64,000 nucleotides of DNA from Phycisphaerae bacterium (GTDB lineage: Bacteria > Planctomycetota > Phycisphaerae > Phycisphaerales > Phycisphaeraceae): contig JAUHYI010000009.1 in the NCBI GenBank assembly GCA_030426385.1, positions 22,919 to 86,918 of the forward strand, written 5' to 3'. Position numbers and translations under genes: made by a program. Within the stretch, counting starts at the first letter, position 1; every line of letters begins with the position of its first letter. This document shows, one piece after another, positions 35,271-43,274 of the stretch. The notes beneath the pieces are model-generated. The model was not told the DNA's origin and did not search any database. It worked only from the letters and a program-made list of their open reading frames with translations.

Positions 35271-35616
35271 AGTTAAAAGTTAAAAGTTAAAATTTGGAAG
35301 TAGTCGTTTGGATGTTAACACTTTTACGAATGGCGATAAATACTCGTGCTGTGATTCATATTAGCCCCCGGTGAATACCGGGGGTCGGGGTTTGTTTGAG
35401 AGAAAACATTAGTTCGCACGAATTTTAAACGGGATTGATAATAAGAATTAAAAGTTGAGGGATTGATACGTGGGCGGGTGCTAAGCCGCAAGCGGCGGGG
35501 AGTGGGATTGCAAAAACAATCAACTATTTTACCCCAATCTTTACCCCAATCTTTACCCCGAACGCGTCAATCGCGCGGGGGAAACGTGGGGGCGTGGGGG
35601 GCCGTGGGGGGGGGGG
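35271..35616. repeat. Duplicated intergenic block, copy B, with AGTTAAA units
   Basis: Three AGTTAAA units (35271-35291) lead into the same block as copy A, in the same orientation, including R3 at about 35363-35393. It ends in a G-run repeat (35577-35616) that abuts the typA stop. Differences from copy A are small indels, a few substitutions and an extra TTTACCCCAATC unit. Confidence 0.88.
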
Positions 35617-37476
35617 TTATTTGCCTTTTCGGCCTTCGCGTTTACGGTCGGATTCTTTGAGCATGCGTTTGCGCATGCGGATGGACTCGGGGGTACACTC
35701 GACCAGTTCATCGTATTCGATGTATTCGAGACAGGCTTCCAATGACATTCTGCGAGCGGGGCGAACGCGGGTGGCATCGTCTGAGCCGGACGCGCGAACG
35801 TTGGAATGTTTTTTGTTGGTGGTGACGTTGGCAACGATATCGCCTTCTTTGCAGTGTTCGCCCACGACCTGGCCTTCGTACACCGCATCGCCGGGGTCGA
35901 CGAAGAAGATGCCGCGGTCATACAAGCGGTCGAGCGAGTAGGGTGCGACGGAACCGGCTTCGGTGGAAATCATAACGCCAGCCTGACGCTTGGGGATGTC
36001 GCCACGAACCGGTTCGTAACGCAGCAAGGTGTGGTGCATGATGGCTCGGCCCTGGGTGGCGGTGAGCATGCGTGTTCGCAAACCGATCAGGCCGCGCGCG
36101 GGGATGGTGAATTCGATATGCACGTAATCGTTGGTGCCGGACTTGGCGTCGAGCTTGACGATTTCCGCGCGACGGTTGGAAACCAATGACAGCACATCAG
36201 CCTGGCATTCGGTCGGGCAATCGACAGCCAACAATTCGATTGGCTCATGCTTTTTGCCGTCGACTTCTTTGAGAATCACTTCGGGCTTGCCGACAGCCAA
36301 TTCGTAACCTTCGCGGCGCATGGTTTCGATCAACACACCCAGGTGCATCAGGCCACGTCCCGAGACGGCAAAGGCTTCGCCGCTTTCATTGCGTGCGACG
36401 CGCATGGCGACGTTGGATTGAAGTTCTTTTTGCAAGCGATCCCATATCTGGCGACTGGTGACAAACTTGCCTTCACGGCCACAGAACGGCGAGTCGTTCA
36501 CGCGAAATGTCATCGTCAATGTTGGCTCATCGATTTGCACGATGGGCAGGGCTTTGGGCGCTTCGGGGCATGCGATGGTGTCGCCGATGTCGATCGGGTC
36601 GAGTCCGACGACGGCACCGATATCGCCCGCGTTGATCTGTTTGGTTTCCACGCGTCCGAGTCCGTCGAAGGTGAGCAATTGGACGACGCGTTGGATCTCG
36701 CGGGTGTCGTCGCGATGGATGACGGTGACGGGTTGGCCGGTCTTGATGGACCCGGCAAAGACGCGACCGATGGCAATGCGTCCGACGTAATCGGAATAGG
36801 CCAACGTGGTGACCGACATTTGCAATGGATCGGTGGAGGGTCCGGTTTCGGCCGGGCCTGGCACATGCTCGATGATGGCATCGAAAAGTGGTTGGAGTGT
36901 TTCAGATTTTTCCGTGTGATCGGCGACGGCCCAGCCTTCTTTGGCCGAGGCGTAGATGGTGGTGAATTCCAAGGCTTCATCGGGTGCGCCCAATTCCACC
37001 AACAGGTCGAACACTTCGTTGACCACATCGTCGGGCCGTGCGTTGGGCTTGTCGATTTTATTGATGACGACCAGGGGTCGCAGGCCATGCTTGAGTGCTT
37101 TGTCGAGCACGAAGCGCGTCTGGGGCATGGGGCCTTCGAAACTATCGACAACCAGCAGGCAGCCGTCAGCCATTTTCAACACACGTTCGACTTCACCGCC
37201 GAAGTCGGCGTGGCCCGGCGTGTCGATCAGATTGATCTTGTAAGTTTCATTGGTAACAGGCGAGACGTAGGTGATCGCACAGTTTTTGGCCGTGATGGTG
37301 ATGCCACGTTCGCGTTCGAGATCGCCGGTGTCCATGATCAGGTTGTGTTGACCGCCCGCGAGCTTGTCGAGTTCCTCGGTGCGGAACATGCCCGACTGGT
37401 AGAGCAATTGGTCGGTGAGTGTGGTTTTGCCGTGGTCGACGTGGGCGATAACAGCAACGTTACGTAAATTGAGCAT
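35617..37476 (-). CDS. typA: Ribosome-associated GTPase TypA/BipA
   Basis: The 619-aa length is typical of this translational GTPase, which aids ribosome assembly and stress adaptation. G1 is AHVDHGKTTLTDQLLYQSG, switch regions contain RERGITI, G3 is DTPGHADFGGEVERVL, and G4 is NKIDKPNARPDDVV. The TypA-specific C-terminal part includes ERIGxL-like RRAEIVKLDAKSG and IPARGLIGLRTRMLTATQG. The frame ends KREGRKGK and the TAA abuts ten C. A G-run/GGTAAGTGG repeat (37489-37533) lies just upstream of the start. Confidence 0.96.
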   Translation of the reverse strand: MLNLRNVAVIAHVDHGKTTLTDQLLYQSGMFRTEELDKLAGGQHNLIMDTGDLERERGITITAKNCAITYVSPVTNETYKINLIDTPGHADFGGEVERVLKMADGCLLVVDSFEGPMPQTRFVLDKALKHGLRPLVVINKIDKPNARPDDVVNEVFDLLVELGAPDEALEFTTIYASAKEGWAVADHTEKSETLQPLFDAIIEHVPGPAETGPSTDPLQMSVTTLAYSDYVGRIAIGRVFAGSIKTGQPVTVIHRDDTREIQRVVQLLTFDGLGRVETKQINAGDIGAVVGLDPIDIGDTIACPEAPKALPIVQIDEPTLTMTFRVNDSPFCGREGKFVTSRQIWDRLQKELQSNVAMRVARNESGEAFAVSGRGLMHLGVLIETMRREGYELAVGKPEVILKEVDGKKHEPIELLAVDCPTECQADVLSLVSNRRAEIVKLDAKSGTNDYVHIEFTIPARGLIGLRTRMLTATQGRAIMHHTLLRYEPVRGDIPKRQAGVMISTEAGSVAPYSLDRLYDRGIFFVDPGDAVYEGQVVGEHCKEGDIVANVTTNKKHSNVRASGSDDATRVRPARRMSLEACLEYIEYDELVECTPESIRMRKRMLKESDRKREGRKGK

Positions 37477-37488
37477 GGGTTTGGTTCT

Positions 37489-37533
37489 GGGGTAGGGGGT
37501 GGGGGGTAAGTGGTGGGGGTAAGTGGGGGGGGG
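37489..37533. repeat. G-run repeat upstream of typA
   Basis: GGGGTAGGGGGTGGGGGG is followed by two TAAGTG-linked G runs. On the typA strand this is C-rich and lies 13-57 bases upstream of the start codon. The rest of the 619-base gap to 38095 shows no gene I recognise; a 62-codon open frame at 37664-37852 has no family features. Confidence 0.65.
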
Positions 37534-38095
37534 TAGAGGTTCGTGGAGTTTAGAGGAGGGAGGGGGATTGGCCTAGCGTTAGGATTTGGTAAGGCCGAGG
37601 ATTTTATAGGTCATACAGGGGAAGCGTGGGGCAGGGGTGGGGTTGGTGTGAGTTTGGAAGCGTGTGGAGGTTGGACTATGGCGTCCGGGGGGCTATGATA
37701 GTAATCTAGTTGGGGTTTCGGGGTATTTTCGGCCCGAAGGTCGATATTGTGGCATAATTGAGGAAGGCAAACGTGGCAGGGGTATTATTGCAAAGGTATT
37801 GTGGCGGGCAGCTGGCCCAGAATTGGCGAACTGCTATGATATCGGCCGATAATAGTAGCATCAGGGATGATGCCTGTTTGAACCCTTGTCGAGATTCGGG
37901 CCTAACGTTGGGTCCACGTTTACATCCCGTGGCGATCGCAAACGATATTTTTGCGGGCTCGTCACCTAGATCAGGAATTTTAAACGCCCGTTACCTCGTC
38001 TCCGTCGACCCTTGGTCGCAACTCCCGCGTTTCTCGCTCTTAGTCATGATCATAATGATGGTAGGCAGAAACCGATCAACTATCTGGAAATTAAA

Positions 38096-39172
38096 ATGAG
38101 CAGTCAAACCCATTCGGGGAGCCATATCCCCAATAGCGCGGCCCCTACCGAAACCAGCGAAATCAGTGAACCCGTCGCAGAAACGGTCGAAACCGCCCAA
38201 ACGGTCAAGACCAGTGACATGGCTGATCCTTCCGCAAACTCAGACAAAGAGTTTGTTTTCGAAAAACAAATGGATGACGACACCACCGTCGCTGTGGCCG
38301 CTCCGCCTCGAGCCGAGACATTCCGCAAACGCCGATGGATCAACATCAGTCAGTTGAATTGGAATGTTGTCGCTGGCATTATCATTCTCCATGCTGGTGC
38401 AATTGCCGCTCCGTTCTATTTTTCATGGCTCGGCTTGGCGGTCTTCGTGTTCCTCTTCTGGGTCAGTGGTGGTCTGGGCATCACGTTGTGCTATCACCGT
38501 CTGCTCACGCACCGCAGTTTCAAAACCCCCAAATGGGTGGAGTATTTCCTGACCGGATGTGCCTGTCTGGCATGGCAGGGCGGACCTGTGTCGTGGGTCG
38601 GCAATCACCGGGCTCACCACAAGCACTCCGATACGGACAACGATCCGCATTCGCCCAACGATGGATTTGCCTGGGCTCACATGTTCTGGTGTATGCACCG
38701 TGACAAGCCCGAGTGGCAGGATTGTGCCAAGGATTTGCAACGCGATCCGATCCAACGTTTGTTCAACCGATTTTTCTTTGTGCCGAACATGCTGTTGGCA
38801 GGTGCCCTGTTCGGCATCGGTTACACCTTGCGTGAATTTGGTTTTGCCACCAGTGGCTGGTCGTTGGCACTGTGGGGTGTATGCCTGCGAACCGTCGGTG
38901 TCTATCACGTCACGTGGTTCGTGAATTCGGCCACGCACGTCTGGGGCTATCGCAATTTCGAAACCAAAGACCGTTCGACCAACCTGTGGTGGGTCGCACT
39001 ATTGTCCTGGGGTGAAGGTTGGCACAACAACCATCACGCGTTCCAGCGTTCAGCAGCACACGGTCTGCGTTGGTACGAAGTCGACATGACCTACCTGACC
39101 ATCAAACTGATGGAAAAACTGGGACTGGCTCGCGATATCGTCCTGCCCAAACCCCATCAAATGCCCAAATAA
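38096..39172 (+). CDS. Acyl-CoA/acyl-lipid delta-9-type desaturase
   Basis: This 358-aa membrane di-iron desaturase has three His boxes: HRLLTHRSF, HRAHHKHSD and HNNHHAF, with NSATHVWGYRNF, also conserved, before the last. Four hydrophobic helices surround them. About 85 N-terminal residues are acidic/Thr-rich and low-complexity (EISEPVAETVETAQTV), unlike most relatives. The ATG at 38096 is chosen because the 28 codons before it do not resemble the family. The TAA is followed directly by eleven C. Confidence 0.9.
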   Translation: MSSQTHSGSHIPNSAAPTETSEISEPVAETVETAQTVKTSDMADPSANSDKEFVFEKQMDDDTTVAVAAPPRAETFRKRRWINISQLNWNVVAGIIILHAGAIAAPFYFSWLGLAVFVFLFWVSGGLGITLCYHRLLTHRSFKTPKWVEYFLTGCACLAWQGGPVSWVGNHRAHHKHSDTDNDPHSPNDGFAWAHMFWCMHRDKPEWQDCAKDLQRDPIQRLFNRFFFVPNMLLAGALFGIGYTLREFGFATSGWSLALWGVCLRTVGVYHVTWFVNSATHVWGYRNFETKDRSTNLWWVALLSWGEGWHNNHHAFQRSAAHGLRWYEVDMTYLTIKLMEKLGLARDIVLPKPHQMPK

Positions 39173-39194
39173 CCCCCCCCCCCACGTTTCCCCC
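39173..39194 (+). repeat. C-run repeat after the desaturase stop
   Basis: Eleven C, ACGTTT, five C, then TG follow the TAA without a gap. Single-unit copy on the sense strand. Confidence 0.88.
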
Positions 39195-39324
39195 TGTTAT
39201 CCTTGGCGCACTGGTGGTGTGCTATTCATTTTTGCTGCGGATTTAATTTTCTGACAGAGAAAATCTGGAAGGGGTGGAGCATTTTTATCGCCATTTTTTT
39301 TGACCCTCGCGGAATCTATTTACC

Positions 39325-39756
39325 ATGAAAACTGCAACGTTTAACACCAGCAAAGGCATCATCAAATGCGAGTTGTTTGATGACAAAGCTCCGATCACCG
39401 TCGGCAATTTTGAAAAATTGACCAATGATGGTTTCTACAACGGCCTGCAATTCCATCGCGTCATTCCTGATTTTATGATTCAGGGTGGCTGCCCCCAGGG
39501 CACCGGCACCGGCGGCCCAGGGTATCAATTCGATGATGAACCGTCCGCTCTGGAAATTGCCCACGACAAGCCCGGCATGTTGTCCATGGCCAACGCAGGA
39601 CCAAACACCAACGGCTCGCAGTTTTTTATCACCCACGTCCCCACGCCATGGCTCGACGGCAAGCACGGCATTTTTGGACAGGTGATTGAAGGCCAGGACA
39701 TCGTCGATAGCATCGCCCAAGGCGACACGATCGAATCCATCGTCATCGAAGGCTGA
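39325..39756 (+). CDS. ppiB: Cyclophilin-type peptidyl-prolyl isomerase
   Basis: This 143-aa single-domain cytoplasmic cyclophilin speeds prolyl isomerisation. The active-site block is [20 protein letters not shown], with [27 protein letters not shown] and [12 protein letters not shown]. No signal peptide is present. A strong intrinsic terminator lies 64 bases after the stop. Confidence 0.95.
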   Translation: MKTATFNTSKGIIKCELFDDKAPITVGNFEKLTNDGFYNGLQFHRVIPDFMIQGGCPQGTGTGGPGYQFDDEPSALEIAHDKPGMLSMANAGPNTNGSQFFITHVPTPWLDGKHGIFGQVIEGQDIVDSIAQGDTIESIVIEG

Positions 39757-39819
39757 TCGCACTGATCGCACTGAGCATACCGATCACTGCGATCACAATA
39801 ATCCATTCGTCTTTCATAG

Positions 39820-39846
39820 CCCCGGGTGATCACCCGGGGTTTTTTT
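39820..39846 (+). terminator. Intrinsic terminator of ppiB
   Basis: A perfect 10-base-pair palindrome, CCCCGGGTGATCACCCGGGG, is followed by TTTTTTT. This is a classical factor-independent terminator. Confidence 0.85.
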
Positions 39847-39892
39847 ACGACATCAATTAGACGATTTCCATAAATTTCTAGCCCGTGATGCC

Positions 39893-40116
39893 CCGTTAGC
39901 CGCCGCCCTTGGGCTGCGCGTGCAGCGGCGCAAATCGGTAATGGCAAGAGGTGGCAAGTGGGTCAGAAATGTGAGTGATACGTATTACGATAAATACTCG
40001 CGCGTAGGTTTTTGTTAGCCCCGGTGAATACCGGGGGTTTGTGTGAAGGAAAAATTGAGGCCGCGCGAGTTTTTAACGGGATGGGTATGAGAAATGTGTG
40101 TGTGGGGGGGGGGGGG
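39893..40116. repeat. Partial R1, R3 palindrome and G13 tract
   Basis: This region fills the 361-base gap between ppiB and the Rieske gene. It has a left-arm-only R1 (39895-39917), then R3. R3 consists of ACGATAAATACTCGCGCG, a CCCCGGTGAATACCGGGG stem, and GCGCGAGTTTTTAACGGG, which pairs with the first part. A run of 13 G (40104-40116) ends one base from the Rieske stop codon; on the gene's strand it reads TGA-T-C13. Confidence 0.75.
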
Positions 40117-40117
40117 A

Positions 40118-41407
40118 TCACGGGGCAAGGCGTTCAATATCATTCGCATCCAGCCACAACACGCGCACATCGCCCTGTTGCGATAATCGGCCACGCACCC
40201 GCACCGGGTCAGCCACGAATGGCAGCACCATGTCGTTGGCCGCATGACCATCTTGATCCACGATCAAAAAATATTCCGCGGTCGGTGGCGTGTTGTGACT
40301 AGCCGTCGTGCCTGTCGTATCCATTCGTGCGGAGGAAAATTTCGTGGGCATAGACGTAGACGTAGACGTGGATGTGGTGGGGTGGGTGGGGGTGGTGGGG
40401 GGGAAAGTTTTTAGCATGGGTGGGATGCCGCCGCGAATGCATAGCGTGGCACAGCCCTTGTGTGTTTTGCCATCGCCGGGTTTCATCACGCCGAAGTAGC
40501 ATTTGGGATCGATGATTTCGCCGACCAGCGTGACAGAATCGGCTTCGGATTTACGATCTGCGCCAGATTGGATCGTGGCCGCGTCATAAGTGCTCGCATC
40601 ATGGGTCATGATGATTTCCTGAACGTCACTGTCCAGCTCCACCATGCGCAATCCGCGCCGCGTAATCGTCGCGCCACTGACACGAACATGTTGTCCCACG
40701 CGCGAGGCTGTTTGATCCGCGCTGCCAAATTTTCCCGCGTTGACCAGCAACACGGTTTGGTTTTTGCGCCCCACCCGGGTGTTACGATCCAACCGGATCG
40801 CCGCGTAGGGCAAATCCAGCACATACCCGGTCAAGCTCACCGATTCCCCATACGCCCATTGGCCCACGCCAGGGTTGCGCTGCATCGCCGCGACCAGTGC
40901 CGCGGTACACGCGGTGATTACCCATAGCCCGACCACCACCTGACGCACGAATTTTTTTTCGCGCACGGGCACCGGCAAATACCCCACATAGAACCCCCCC
41001 ACATTTCCCCCCACATCACCCCCCACATCACCCCCCACATCACCCCCCACATCACCCCCCGCATTCCCCTCGACTTCCCTCCCTACATTTTCGCGGGGGC
41101 TATTTTCAATACCATCACCGCGCGTCGGCGGACAAGCCACCGGCTCAACCACTGTCCCCTCGGCATTGGCCTTCGGATTCAACAACACCCGATCGCCCAC
41201 GCGCTGCAATGTATACGTCGCCACCGTTTCCTCATACGGCGGCGGCGACATGCCATCCATCGGCTTGTATTGCCAACCATGCCATGGACATGTCACGCAG
41301 CCGTCAATGATTTTTCCCTCGCCCAAAGGACCCGCCTGATGACGACACACATTCGTCCACGCATACAACTTCCCCCCATCCCGAAATACCGCAACCCCCC
41401 CCCCCAC
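40118..41407 (-). CDS. Rieske 2Fe-2S domain protein (3' part of a split ferric-reductase/Rieske gene)
   Basis: This 429-codon frame begins, if separate, at a GTG inside an 11-G run. Residues 1-60 are the core of a Rieske domain: VAVFRDGGKLYAWTNVCRHQAG and CVTCPWHGW hold the cluster Cys/His ligands. The first strand of the domain is missing here but is encoded in the other frame upstream. Then come a Gly-Asp-Val repeat segment (about 114-138), FYVGYLPVP, a membrane helix, and two OB-like segments including VTLVGEIIDPKCYFGVMKPG. A Thr/Pro/Ser-rich stretch follows. Likely a membrane electron-transfer protein. Confidence 0.85.
   Translation of the reverse strand: MGGGVAVFRDGGKLYAWTNVCRHQAGPLGEGKIIDGCVTCPWHGWQYKPMDGMSPPPYEETVATYTLQRVGDRVLLNPKANAEGTVVEPVACPPTRGDGIENSPRENVGREVEGNAGGDVGGDVGGDVGGDVGGNVGGFYVGYLPVPVREKKFVRQVVVGLWVITACTAALVAAMQRNPGVGQWAYGESVSLTGYVLDLPYAAIRLDRNTRVGRKNQTVLLVNAGKFGSADQTASRVGQHVRVSGATITRRGLRMVELDSDVQEIIMTHDASTYDAATIQSGADRKSEADSVTLVGEIIDPKCYFGVMKPGDGKTHKGCATLCIRGGIPPMLKTFPPTTPTHPTTSTSTSTSMPTKFSSARMDTTGTTASHNTPPTAEYFLIVDQDGHAANDMVLPFVADPVRVRGRLSQQGDVRVLWLDANDIERLAP
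40994..41068 (-). repeat. G-run repeat inside the Rieske gene
   Basis: Six C6-7 runs on the plus strand are separated by ACAT(C)A or ACATTT. On the gene's strand they are in frame and encode GGDVGGDVGGDVGGDVGGNV between the Rieske domain and FYVGYLP. The 15-base periodicity keeps the frame whatever the copy number. Confidence 0.88.
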
Positions 41408-42242
41408 GTTTCCCTGCGCCAGTCGTATCCGTCGCGTGATTTTCTATGTTCGCATTCTCACCGTCATCAGTCAGGGTGGGCAACATGATTGTTTTCGCTC
41501 GGCCCTCGGCAATGCCATCCATGGAGCCGATGTCGATCCAGCCATCCTGTAATTGTTTTTGCAATGCCCGATCGCGCAGGTGTTCGCGTTGGGCAGCCGC
41601 TAGATGCAATCCCACGACCAGGACCACGCCTAAACCTAAGACGATGGGATATGCCGGATGCTGTTCAGCTTGCAACGCGCCCAATGCCACGTGCAAAATC
41701 AGCAGCGCGTAGGCAAAATACACGCCCATGTGCAATGTTTTCCACCACATCGTGCCCAGCCGTGCGTTCCAGTAATCGTGACTGGTCACTGCCATCACCA
41801 GCATGATTAAAAGCGCTGCGATGCCAAACCATTCGAAGGGAAACGCCACGATCGATCGCACGTTGCCGGTGTTGAATAGTATTGAGGTGATGGGATTCAT
41901 CACGCCGAACCCGTGGTAATATCCCAACACGAGTAGTCCGTGTGCCAGCGCGATAAAAAATGTGATGACCCCGAGGTGGCGCCGGTTGTACAGCAATGGA
42001 TTGAACCGCGTGTCGAATCGTGCCAATGGCCCAATACATAGAATCACATGCATCAAAAACAAGGCCAACGTTCCCAGTGCCCGGATGATTAAAATCTCAT
42101 CACTGATCGCGCGTTCGCCGACCCAGATCGTTTTGCTCACGCTGAGGAACACGGCGAGAAACAACGCAATGCCGACCAGCACGCAGCTGACGTACACGCG
42201 TTTGTGGTGATTCCATTCGACCAGTTTGAATCCTGCGCTCAT
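41304..42242 (-). CDS. Ferric-reductase-like membrane protein (5' part of the split gene)
   Basis: This is a 312-codon frame starting at an ATG preceded by AGGAGG. Residues 1-220 have six helices with the haem-ligand His pattern of ferric-reductase domains (RRHLGVITFFIALAHGLLVL and KTLHMGVYFAYALLILHVAL). After REHLRDRALQ comes GWIDIGSMDGIAEGRAKTIM, the first strand of a Rieske domain, so the Rieske module begins in this frame. The last 40 residues, after DTTGAGKRGGGG, come from reading past the 11-G run in the wrong frame and are probably not native. Ten G instead of eleven would join it to the next frame. Confidence 0.85.
   Translation of the reverse strand: MSAGFKLVEWNHHKRVYVSCVLVGIALFLAVFLSVSKTIWVGERAISDEILIIRALGTLALFLMHVILCIGPLARFDTRFNPLLYNRRHLGVITFFIALAHGLLVLGYYHGFGVMNPITSILFNTGNVRSIVAFPFEWFGIAALLIMLVMAVTSHDYWNARLGTMWWKTLHMGVYFAYALLILHVALGALQAEQHPAYPIVLGLGVVLVVGLHLAAAQREHLRDRALQKQLQDGWIDIGSMDGIAEGRAKTIMLPTLTDDGENANIENHATDTTGAGKRGGGGCGISGWGEVVCVDECVSSSGGSFGRGKNH
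41395..41415 (-). repeat. 11-G tract (CAGGGAAACGT-G11) at the ferric-reductase/Rieske frame junction
   Basis: On the gene's strand CAGGGAAACGT is followed by 11 G and then TTGCGGTATTTCGG. Frame 1 enters at CGT-GGG-GGG-GGG-GGT; frame 2 needs GTT after an intact number of GGG codons. Ten or thirteen G satisfy both. The flank GGGAAACGTG is that of the dispersed G-run family. Confidence 0.9.
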
Positions 42243-42282
42243 GCGTACTCCTCCTGTCAATGCGGGTCGTGCTCTTGGTTGT

Positions 42283-42366
42283 TAGCCCCGGATGAATACC
42301 CGGGATAGCCCCCCCACACTCCCCCCCCCACTCCCCTACAGTACTCCCCCCCACGCACTTTCCCTC
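42283..42366. repeat. R3 fragment and C-run tract upstream of the ferric-reductase gene
   Basis: TTAGCCCCGGATGAATACCC (R3-like stem) is followed by several C runs of 4-9 bases with ACACT, ACT and ACGCACTTT spacers. It separates the small membrane protein gene from the ferric-reductase start; G is on the sense strand of both. Confidence 0.65.
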
Positions 42367-42401
42367 GCGATTGCGATGTAACTCACACGAAGTAATTCCT
42401 A

Positions 42402-42575
42402 TTATTTAATGAGCGTATCCAGCACACTCGTGCGCGTGGCCCCGGCCTGATCATGTTGCACGTCGCCGGTCGGCCCTTCACCGCGATACCACAGGGCCAG
42501 CATCAGCACCAGTAACACGATCGGCCCGATCACCCACCAGATTCGCTGATGTACGCGACGATGAATACTTTGCAT
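42402..42575 (-). CDS. Small single-span membrane protein, 57 aa
   Basis: The product MQSIHRRVHQRIWWVIGPIV... has a basic N-terminus, one helix (about residues 14-32, ending LMLALWYRGEG) and a polar tail. AGGA lies about eight bases before the ATG at 42575. The frame is open another 56 codons up, but that part is a degenerate AATGAAGCAGC repeat. It lies 160 bases upstream of the ferric-reductase gene on the same strand, so it may belong with that electron-transfer locus. No family recognised. Confidence 0.55.
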   Translation of the reverse strand: MQSIHRRVHQRIWWVIGPIVLLVLMLALWYRGEGPTGDVQHDQAGATRTSVLDTLIK

Positions 42576-42798
42576 AACCTTGATCCTGTGTGGCAAAGAA
42601 ACGACAAAGAGGTAGCAATGAAGCAGTAATGAAGCAGCAATGAGGCAGTCATGAAACGACAAAGATACGGCCATGGCCCCCAACGCCAGCGGAAATTCAA
42701 CAGGCCATTCAACCGCCAAATCGTCGGGCAATTCAGGCAGCAACGGCGGGGCTGTCTGACAGGCTTTTCAGTGTATACGATACTTCGTTTTTACATCG

Positions 42799-42804
42799 TA
42801 TAAT
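42799..42804 (+). promoter_or_regulatory. -10 box placed for a leaderless STAS transcript
   Basis: A perfect TATAAT ends seven bases before the ATG, so the expected start of transcription falls at or within a base or two of the A of the start codon. No ribosome site is present (TTCAGAA precedes the ATG). A good -35 is not evident. Confidence 0.45.
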
Positions 42805-42810
42805 TCAGAA

Positions 42811-43203
42811 ATGGCTGACCCAAATTCCCCCACAGACGACAACTCATCCACGCCCAAACCACCGCCCATCATCGCGCTGGAACATTGCGAGGGATATGTC
42901 TGCGTTCATTTTCCCGCACAACGGGCAGACGGCATGGCATGCCGAGCGCTGTACGAATCGACCGTCGCGCTGACCGATCAACATCATGTATGTCTGGTCG
43001 TCGATTTCACCGGCATCGACCTGGTCTCGTCAGGCATGATGGGCATGCTCGTGACCGTTCGCAAAAAATTCCTCGGCAGTGGTGGACAATTGCGCGTTGT
43101 CATTCCTAACCCACGCGTCATGGAACAGTTCAACGTGCTCAACATGGGTCGAGTGCTCGACCTATGCGACTCACGCGACATAGCCATCACCAGTTTCAAA
43201 TAA
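42811..43203 (+). CDS. STAS-domain protein
   Basis: The 130-aa protein starts with a Pro/Ser/Asp-rich 20-residue lead and continues as one STAS domain. It carries LVVDFTGIDLVSSGMMGMLV with the phosphorylatable Ser-Ser and GGQLRVVIPNPRVMEQFNVL. It is a second anti-sigma-antagonist-like protein without an adjacent kinase. TAA is followed directly by nine C. Confidence 0.83.
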   Translation: MADPNSPTDDNSSTPKPPPIIALEHCEGYVCVHFPAQRADGMACRALYESTVALTDQHHVCLVVDFTGIDLVSSGMMGMLVTVRKKFLGSGGQLRVVIPNPRVMEQFNVLNMGRVLDLCDSRDIAITSFK

Positions 43204-43241
43204 CCCCCCCCCACACCCCCCACGCCCCCCCACATTTCCCC
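43204..43241 (+). repeat. C-run repeat after the STAS stop
   Basis: C9, ACA, C6, ACG, C7, ACATTT and CCCC-TG follow the TAA without a gap. Confidence 0.88.
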
Positions 43242-43274
43242 TGTAGGCTTGGTGCGGTGGGTTCACCGTCAGGA

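Noticed and set aside
36247..37467. Open frame of 406 codons on the plus strand opposite typA
   Set aside because: It lies fully antisense to typA and shows no protein motif; it is a by-product of typA codon use.
37664..37852. 62-codon open frame in the typA-desaturase gap
   Set aside because: No ribosome site, no motif, Gly/Arg-rich composition of non-coding DNA.
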